A DNA stretch of 64,000 nucleotides from assembly GCA_024364735.1 (NCBI GenBank), contig JAGFNQ010007724.1, positions 89,034-153,033 of the forward strand, given 5' to 3'. Under the pieces are notes generated by a model. That model searched no databases and was not told the DNA's origin. It worked only from the letters and a program-made list of their open reading frames with translations. Both the position numbers and the translations under genes were made by a program. The stretch comes from Boesenbergia rotunda. Taxonomy: Eukaryota > Streptophyta > Magnoliopsida > Zingiberales > Zingiberaceae. Positions 57,670 through 64,000 of this stretch are shown one piece after another (the first letter of the stretch is position 1; every line of letters starts with the position of its first letter).

Positions 57670-60169
57670 TGATGGACCCAAAATGGACTGTCACGAAAGT
57701 GGGTCTCAAATTTAGATATTTATAAATGCTGGAAATCCTTTTTTGCAATCAAGAATGAAAACGTAGTAAAGGGGCCACAGGTCGTATTTTTCCTAGGGCT
57801 AGTTGACGTTGTGTGATTCGAGCTTGTATTTATGTGTCGTTGATATTTTTTGGGGTTTCGAATAAAATTGGGTTTTGGGGTTGCAAGCATGAATTGAAAT
57901 TGCAATGAAAAGAAACAGAACTTAACTAGACAATTGATAAGCTCAACTAATGTAAAACTTAATCTAGCACTTAAACGATTCAAGGAAGCAATTCTGATTT
58001 CACATGCAACATAAATGCTAAACAAAGAAATAATGCAGTGATGAATTTTCAGTTAAGCTAATGCAAGATCTTACCTCCGGAATTAAACTCAAAACAAGCA
58101 AATAAAAGATAGCTACAAAATTGAGAAGAAAACCGATGAGAAAGTTCCGAAACAACCAAAAATAGCACTAACTGATTTCAAACTCCAAAACACACTAAAA
58201 ATTATAGCTAACTTGATACCAAACAATGCCAAAGCTTCTATTGACACAAAGTGCAGAAATTCATCCAATTTGGCACACAAACAAGGAAAACCTATGTGCT
58301 GAAAATAAGGCTAATTGCAACCCTATAAACTGATGTAAAACAAATGGAATTGAAACAAACAAATCAGTTTCAGAATTCAGAATCAACTACTGCAGAAACA
58401 AGGGGATGCTGAACAAGAATCCTGATCCCAGTTCATGCTGCGCAGACATGGGACAGTTCAAAAGTGCAATGCAGAAAATCAGAAATTGAACTCAGAGATG
58501 CAGCAACAAAGTGAATTCAAAGACAAACAAACAACTAGGAGCAAGTATGATTCGGAAAAGCTAGGTTTATAGATGCGATATTTAGAACTGATTACTGAAC
58601 TGGCAGCCACAAAGTTGATACGCAGGAAACAAAATTGAAACGCAAGGGAAAAGCTGAAAATTGATACGCATAAATTGAAGTGTAGAACAAACTGAAATAA
58701 ATTGCAACTAATCACTAACAAGTTTTCTAACTAATGGAGATGCCGAATTAAGACAAATTACAGCTGAAACACATCAGACAACTACACTTACTAATCTGAA
58801 ATGTGCAGAAACTGTTAATACGCAATGCATAAATCAGGAAACTTGATACGCAGCACTAAAAAAACTGATACGCAAGCTAAAAACAGGAAACAAACTGTGA
58901 TTAATTCTAAGGGTTCTCTATCAAGCAATCTAACTACTACAAGTGCAGAGATTAAGTCTAATTAGAACAGAAAACTACTCGGAATGTTCAACTACAGCTG
59001 ATACAGAATTTTCAGAAACAGGACAGATTGCGGAAATGAAATTGCAGCTATAACAAAGGAAATTAACTACAGAACTAATCCTCAATCCTTCCCAAGCTCA
59101 AGAATTCCTTGTTCGTCACGCAAGGGAAAGCCAAGAACCCCTTCGGCTCCGCAAATCAGTGGGAAATCGTCTTTGAAGCCGACTCTGCTCAAATCTGCGC
59201 TTAGCTGGAATTTCCACTCCGATCCACTCTATCTCAACTGATGGAACTGCGATGATGATTTGAGAATCATCTGAGCTCACCTGAGAACCCCTACAAGTGG
59301 CTCAGACGCTCGAAATGGATCGTGGATGAGAAACGAGTGATCAGACTGAAGGACTGCCGAAACCCTCAAACCGTCCCTGTTCCGGCGCAAATTGAGTTGA
59401 ATTCTCCAAGGAAACTATCCCCAAAGATTCAAATCTTGATCTAGGATTGAGGTTGAGGTGGTCACGCCTTCTTGGATGAAAAACTTGAAGAAGCGATGAA
59501 GAACAAAATGAAGAACGCGAAGAACGGCAAAGACGCGACAAGGAGAAGCTGCGGCCAAATTTTGATTAAATAGTTAGCAATGGACGGCCCAGATTTCTTT
59601 ACATCAATCCAATGGCTGATCTTGCTCTGATTTAATCCAAACTTTGATGATGATGATCAGGGGTCAGGATCTGCTTCGTGGTAGCTTGGATCCTCCAGAT
59701 GTGCAACGGATGGTCCAGATCAACCTAATCTTTGAATGGACGATCTAGAGCCCTCTGAGCTTGATCCAATAGTTGAATGAGCTCTGATTGGAATGAAACC
59801 TTCAGATCTTGATTAAAGTGCTTGATCTGCCCTAACCCTAGCTTGGATGGCTTCAGATGGTCCCAGATGGGTCAGATCTAGCCGCTCTTGAATCGGACGG
59901 CCCAGATAAATCCAAAGCTTGATAACTCGATCCGAGTCCACTTCCGACTCAAGTTTGACCCAGTATGCCCTAGGTCCATGAACCTTTCATGCCTACAAAA
60001 ATAGATCAAAAATTTAGTGGCCAAATTATCCAAATATGTGTAAATTTACAATTAAGTCCAAAATAAGAGGAAGTCCTAAAACCTAGGGTAAATTCACATT
60101 TAAGCAAGTAAAACATGGGTCAAACATGGATTTTAGCAATTAAAATAATCAACAAGATGGTGCTTATCA
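57670..60169 (-). repeat. Right (5') LTR of the Athila-like element
   Basis: TGATGGACCC...CTTATCA, 2500 bp. Compared with the left LTR, the two ends are highly alike and the middle is diverged. Confidence 0.8.
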
Positions 60170-60312
60170 AGGAGCCGACCGCGACTCCGAACCAAGTAAA
60201 AATACTTGTGTTCCGTGTGTTTTGAGTTAAATTTCCGCTGTGCATTCCCTTTTCTAATCCGAAACGCTTTCACGATATTCACCCCCCTCTATCGTGTTTT
60301 CTCGATCCAACA
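60170..60312 (+). repeat. 3' end fragment of a plus-oriented copia LTR
   Basis: Ends TTCACCCCCCTCTATCGTG... and CGATCCAACA, the reverse of the conserved copia LTR head. Its left part is cut by the Athila-like element. Confidence 0.6.
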
Positions 60313-61480
60313 ATTCCTTCCCTTCTTGGGATTAGCGCCATGATTCTTAGGTCTAGAGGTCTTGGGTTGATCATGCTGCATGCTTTTCCTAGGGTTTTGA
60401 TCTACCTTGTTATCCTTAGTCCTATCATTATATCTAAATCCGAAATTGTGTACAAGTAAACAATTTTCATGATTTCTAGCATGCATGGATGAATAATTTG
60501 CATGATTTTTAATATGCATGGAGGAACTCAAGTTAGAATTACATTTTAACTTAGGGTTAGGAATTACCTCCCTTACCCTTGTGGTTCCTCCTTGTGATGA
60601 GCTTCTTCTCTTCTTTCTTTCCTCCTTCTCCCATCTTTTTAGATGCTTCATTTTCTTGATTTCACTTTTCTTTGGGCACTTGGTGTGATAGTGCCCCAGT
60701 TCTCCACATGTGAAACATTTAATCTTCTTTTTCCTTTCTTGGGTTCCTCCAATTCTACAACCCACGTTAGATTTAAAGGAAATTGAACTGAGTTTAGATT
60801 TTACCTCCTTTTTACCTTTCGGACACTTGTTCTTGTAGTGCCCCTTTTCGTTGCAACCAAAGCATGTGATATGGTCCTTGTTCTTTGCTTTGGTGGAGGT
60901 GGAGGCTAGGTTGACTTCTTCTTCAACCTTGGATGATGTGGATGCCTCCTTTTGGTCTGATATGGATGAGGGACTCTCCTCCCCCTCAATCCTTGAGCTT
61001 GATACTTCCTCTTCTTCTCTTGAGGAGGTTAATGACCTCTCACTCTCTTCGGATGTCGAACTCCTCTTCTCATCCGAATGGTCCTTCTCCTCTTCTTGGA
61101 CCATTAAGCCCATTTCTTTGGGCTCCTCTTCTTCTTCTACTCGTGTAGGGTTCTCATGAATTTCTTTCAATTTGCTCCACAATTCACATGCATTTTGGTA
61201 TTCCCCTACACAACTCAAAATGTTATTAGGAAATATATTTATCAAAATGCGAATTACCTTTTCATTGGCTTTTGATTGTGCTTGTTGTTCTTGATTCCAA
61301 TATCTAGGCCTAAGCTTCTTCCCGTGCTTATCCTTTGGAATCTAGAACGGTTCTTCAAGCGCAATTCGACATTCCCACTCTATTCTGAACCAAGTCACGA
61401 ACCTTGCTCTCTAAAAGTCGAAGTCTTCATGATCGTAGGGCGGTAGAGTGTAGATATCTTCCCCAAATTTATCTTCCATG
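60313..61480 (-). pseudogene. Copia gag with two CCHC knuckles, degenerate
   Basis: Begins at the ATG near 61480 (MEDKFGEDIYTLPPYDHEDF), with in-frame stops in the first 60 codons, then is open from 61245. Knuckles are CFGCNEKGHYKNKC and CFTCGELGHYHTKC, both complete. The spacer between gag and knuckles is acidic and serine-rich. It ends at NPKKGR, cut by the LTR fragment at 60312. It is the closest relative in the window of the gag at 37169-38731. Confidence 0.82.
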
Positions 61481-61537
61481 GTTCTTTTCCTCTAGCGTGT
61501 GCTCCCTCGGCGGTTAGTCCGATCAAGAGCGGTTCTA

Positions 61538-61549
61538 GCTCTGATATCA
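61538..61549 (-). promoter_or_regulatory. Primer binding site, tRNA-Met type
   Basis: The minus strand reads TGATATCAGAGC next to the 5' LTR. Confidence 0.8.
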
Positions 61550-61551
61550 AT

Positions 61552-62569
61552 TGTAGGATCGATTGTGTCCGCTAGAGGGGGGGGTGAATAGCGTTTCTTT
61601 GATTCTTTTCACCTACGTTGTTAGTTGCACAACGGAAATACAAATAAAAATAAGCTAACAATAGAGACAATGCTAACAAACCGATTTACTTGGTATCTAC
61701 CTCGGATGAGTGACTAATCCAAGAATCCGTCGGTGGATCACGCCCCGGATAACCTCCAGCTAGCTCTGTCGCTCCTTGTGGGTGGAGAAACCTCACCACA
61801 ACACCTTTAGAAGACCTGAGCACAAAGACTACTATCTTGCCTTTAACCAAGACAAGATTCGTCAAGAATCTCAGCCACCACGAAGTCCTCTTTAAATAGG
61901 ACTCGGGCTGAAACCCTCGCCACCAGTCGACTGCTCCCAGGGCAGTCGACTGGTGCCACTGAAATTCGACCGTTGCACCCCCGACGTTCGAATTCTCAGC
62001 CAACTCACCTACCAGTCGACTACTCCCAGAGCAGTCGACTGGTCCCCGGCTAGAACCCTTCTGTGAGTTTCATAGTCGACTGCCCCAGGTCAGTCGACTG
62101 GTCTACTCACCCACCTAAGGTTACCCTTCCCGAGTACATTCCAGTCCTCACTCGAACCCTAGGATTTCCTGAGTACAATCACATATCACTCGTACCCTCA
62201 CGACTCAACTGACTCCTCATCCGCAGCCTCGACTATTGCCTTCGCGCCCTCTTCATCTTCGGCTCCCGTCCCTCGGATGCACGCAAGCCTCCAGCTTGCC
62301 TCCATGCCATCCTTCAAGCATGCCTCGAAGTCCACGCCCATCAACTCATCGTCCCTGCACTCCAAGGTCCCTCGGGTGCACACAAGCCTCCAGCTTGTCT
62401 CCATGCCACCCTTCACCGTACCAAGGTCGTCCAGTCAAGTCCATATGTGTAACCTGTACAACCTGCACACTCAACATACACATATAAGAACACAAGGGTA
62501 AACCTAACTTAAACACTTTGCCAAAACATTAAAACACTTGGTAACTCCGGACCACAAATTGCCTCAACA
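61552..62569 (-). repeat. 5' LTR of the copia element with gag 60313-61480
   Basis: TGTAGGATCG...CCTCAACA, 1018 bp. Palindrome pairs lie at 61923-61953, 62011-62041 and 62072-62101, and a minus-strand TATA-like CCTATTTAAAGAGG at 61888-61901. It resembles 34086-35208 more than 40937-41849. Confidence 0.85.
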
Positions 62570-62864
62570 CCTCGGATGCGCACGCAAGTCTCCAGCTTGC
62601 CTCCATGCCATCCTTCACGTATACCTCGAAGTCCGCGTCTCTCGGCTCATCGTCCCTGCTATCCATGGTCCCTCGGATGCGCACACAAGCCTCCAGCTTG
62701 CCTCCATACCATCCTTCACCTGAAGACATCAACCAAGTCCATCTGTACCTATAATCCTGCACACTCACATACACATGTTAGTCCAACAACAAACCTTAAC
62801 TTAAACCCTTTGCCCAAACATCAAAACACATAGTCACTCCGGACTACAGATTGCCCCAACATCA
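62570..62864 (-). repeat. Copia LTR tail fragment
   Basis: Repeats the last about 300 bp of a related LTR (GGATGCGCACGCAAGTC...ATTGCCCCAACA). It stands in tandem with the LTR before it, probably the remainder of an older LTR. Confidence 0.75.
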
Positions 62865-63147
62865 CCTCCTCTCAGGTGTAATGATCCTGCAAAATTAACT
62901 TCCATTTTAAGGCAATGCTCAAGATGTCCAGTTAAAGGATTACCCTTGTCACTTAGGCCTCTCCAGTCATACAATCTTGAGTATTTCCTCCTATGTGACG
63001 ACCAATCTATCACATCCACATGTATTATCATACATACATTTCATTAAATATATACAAAATACAATACATATACAATAGGACATAAATATATTATTAAATA
63101 AGGAGATGGATAAATCTATAGTTTATACATCAACATCACATCCTAGT
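62865..63147 (-). other. Unassigned sequence with a protein-like minus-strand frame
   Basis: From 63031 leftward the minus strand encodes WSSHRRKYSRLYDWRGLSDK, then GNPLTGHLEHCLKME and so on. The composition is protein-like and has no low complexity. I do not recognise the family. The frame runs into the LTR fragment at 62864, so it may be an exon or part of an internal element region. Confidence 0.3.
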
Positions 63148-64000
63148 TGTTGGGATCTCCTGGCACATAAACAAAAATCCATAGCGGAAACAAGATCCCT
63201 CGAGTGATCCATGTGAAAGAAAACTTATACAAAGCCGATCTATAGCTACTTATCTTATAGATATACCTTTGATGCATGCCCTTTCGTTTATCTCACTCAT
63301 CTAAGGTACGCCGAATCTCTTGCACGTTCAAGCGTTCGTGTCTCTATGCGTATCCACACGAACACAATCTCTCAACTTTGGAGAAGAACTACCTTAATTG
63401 TGCTAGCAACTTGAGGTAGTTCGCAAAGACACCAAGAACCCCAAAATAGGGTTTCGGCCAAAGAGGGAGATGAGGAGGAAGAGAGGAAGAGAAAAAGACT
63501 AAGCCCCCATCCAAATGACATGAAACTCTTTTATACTCATCCCATGAATATGAAGAGGTTTTTGTCCCTTTAGCTTCCCTTCATTAAAGCCAATAAAGAG
63601 TACATCTTCTCATGTGGCTCTTCAACTTCTCTCCATTCAATGAAGAGAGACTTTTCCTATTCCTTTATTATTAATTCATTAAACACTTTAATGAATTAAT
63701 ATCTTATCCAAATGTGATTGATTCTAATCTAAATGTGTCTAACTCAAATTAGATCTCAAATTAGATCTCAATCCCATAATCCAATTAGATTCACTTGAGT
63801 CTAACTCAATCAATCCAATTCAGATCAAATCTTAGTCAAACTAAGATCAATCAATCTCCAAAGCATCGTGTCCTTAGTGTGTGACTCAATAGGTTCTCGT
63901 AACGTTGGCAATGTGCCTAAACCGCTTTAGATACATAAGCAATGAGCGGCATCTAGCAATGCATCATTGCTACCCAAGTAACAAGAAAAGTCGAGATCCG
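63148..64000. repeat. Possible LTR start running off the window
   Basis: TGTTGGGATCTCC, followed by CATAGCGGAAACAAGATCC and a minus-strand TATA-like run, has LTR style. A related TGTTGGGACCGG start is the reverse of the end of the solo LTR at 4146. No gene is seen. Confidence 0.4.

Larger units (their letters stand above)
48098..60169 (-). mobile_element. Athila-like non-autonomous gypsy element
   Basis: LTR-like blocks lie at 48098-50453 and 57670-60169 with ends TGA...ATCA. The primer site matches tRNA-Asp, and a polypurine tract adjoins the left block. Inside are gag, a protease of the Athila style (LDLGASINVMP) and an acidic repeat domain. No reverse transcriptase, RNase H or integrase is visible, although 734 bases are unknown. 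The LTRs differ in length (2356 against 2500 bp) and in many middle positions. The outer flanks (GTTCC and AGGAG) do not match, so the ends may come from different insertions. Confidence 0.85.

Overview
This window is a transposable-element graveyard from a plant nuclear genome. The evidence is plant-type Ty3/gypsy and Ty1/copia LTR retrotransposons with tRNA-Met and tRNA-Asp type primer sites, a CACTA DNA transposon, and spliced fragments of a plant NOT1 (CCR4-NOT scaffold) gene. A flowering plant is clear and a monocot is plausible, but the sequence does not fix the species. I see no intact host gene, no tRNA or rRNA gene and no CRISPR. Almost every coding stretch belongs to a mobile element.

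Left third (1-30295). An old copia-type region, partly an LTR and partly a decayed plus-strand gag-pol (23890-25683), was hit repeatedly. It holds an inverted partial LTR (1-681), a solo LTR with a perfect 5-bp target duplication (1903-4146, AGAAC), and a second solo LTR (5406-23889 outer limits, duplication AGATT). That second solo LTR is split by a 17.5-kb CACTA element (6095-23643, duplication CCT). The CACTA carries four spliced exons from the 5' end of NOT1 and at least three exons of a second gene. An 11.3-kb Tekay/Del-type chromovirus (11028-22343, duplication TATGC) sits in an intron of that cargo. It has near-identical LTRs and an open gag-pol frame, and is the youngest and most intact element here. 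Nesting order is therefore decayed copia, then solo LTR, then CACTA, then chromovirus. Further plus-strand copia LTR and gag fragments fill 25684-30295.

Middle (30296-48097). A Tat-type gypsy element starts at 30296 with a 5' LTR, a gag and a broken protease. It then passes straight into an 81-bp tandem array instead of polymerase genes. A gag-only copia element (34086-39924, duplication TGGGA, 1123-bp LTRs) interrupts this array without breaking its phase. The Tat remnant ends at a polypurine tract at 40917. A second copia element on the minus strand follows (LTR 40937-41849, pol 42831-48097). Its reverse transcriptase is interrupted by a 2141-bp gypsy-type solo LTR (duplication TTAAC).

Right part (48098-64000). 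An Athila-like element on the minus strand has gag, an aspartic protease and a long acidic repeat domain, but no visible reverse transcriptase or integrase. It contains a 734-base assembly gap, and its LTRs differ in length and have no target duplication. Remnants of other copia elements and LTRs run to the end of the window. Across the copia-type LTRs there is a recurrent promoter layout: family-specific clusters of paired palindromic decamers (CAGTCGACTG, CAATCGATTG or CAGGCGCCTG, all fitting CANNCGNNTG) directly upstream of a TATA-like box.
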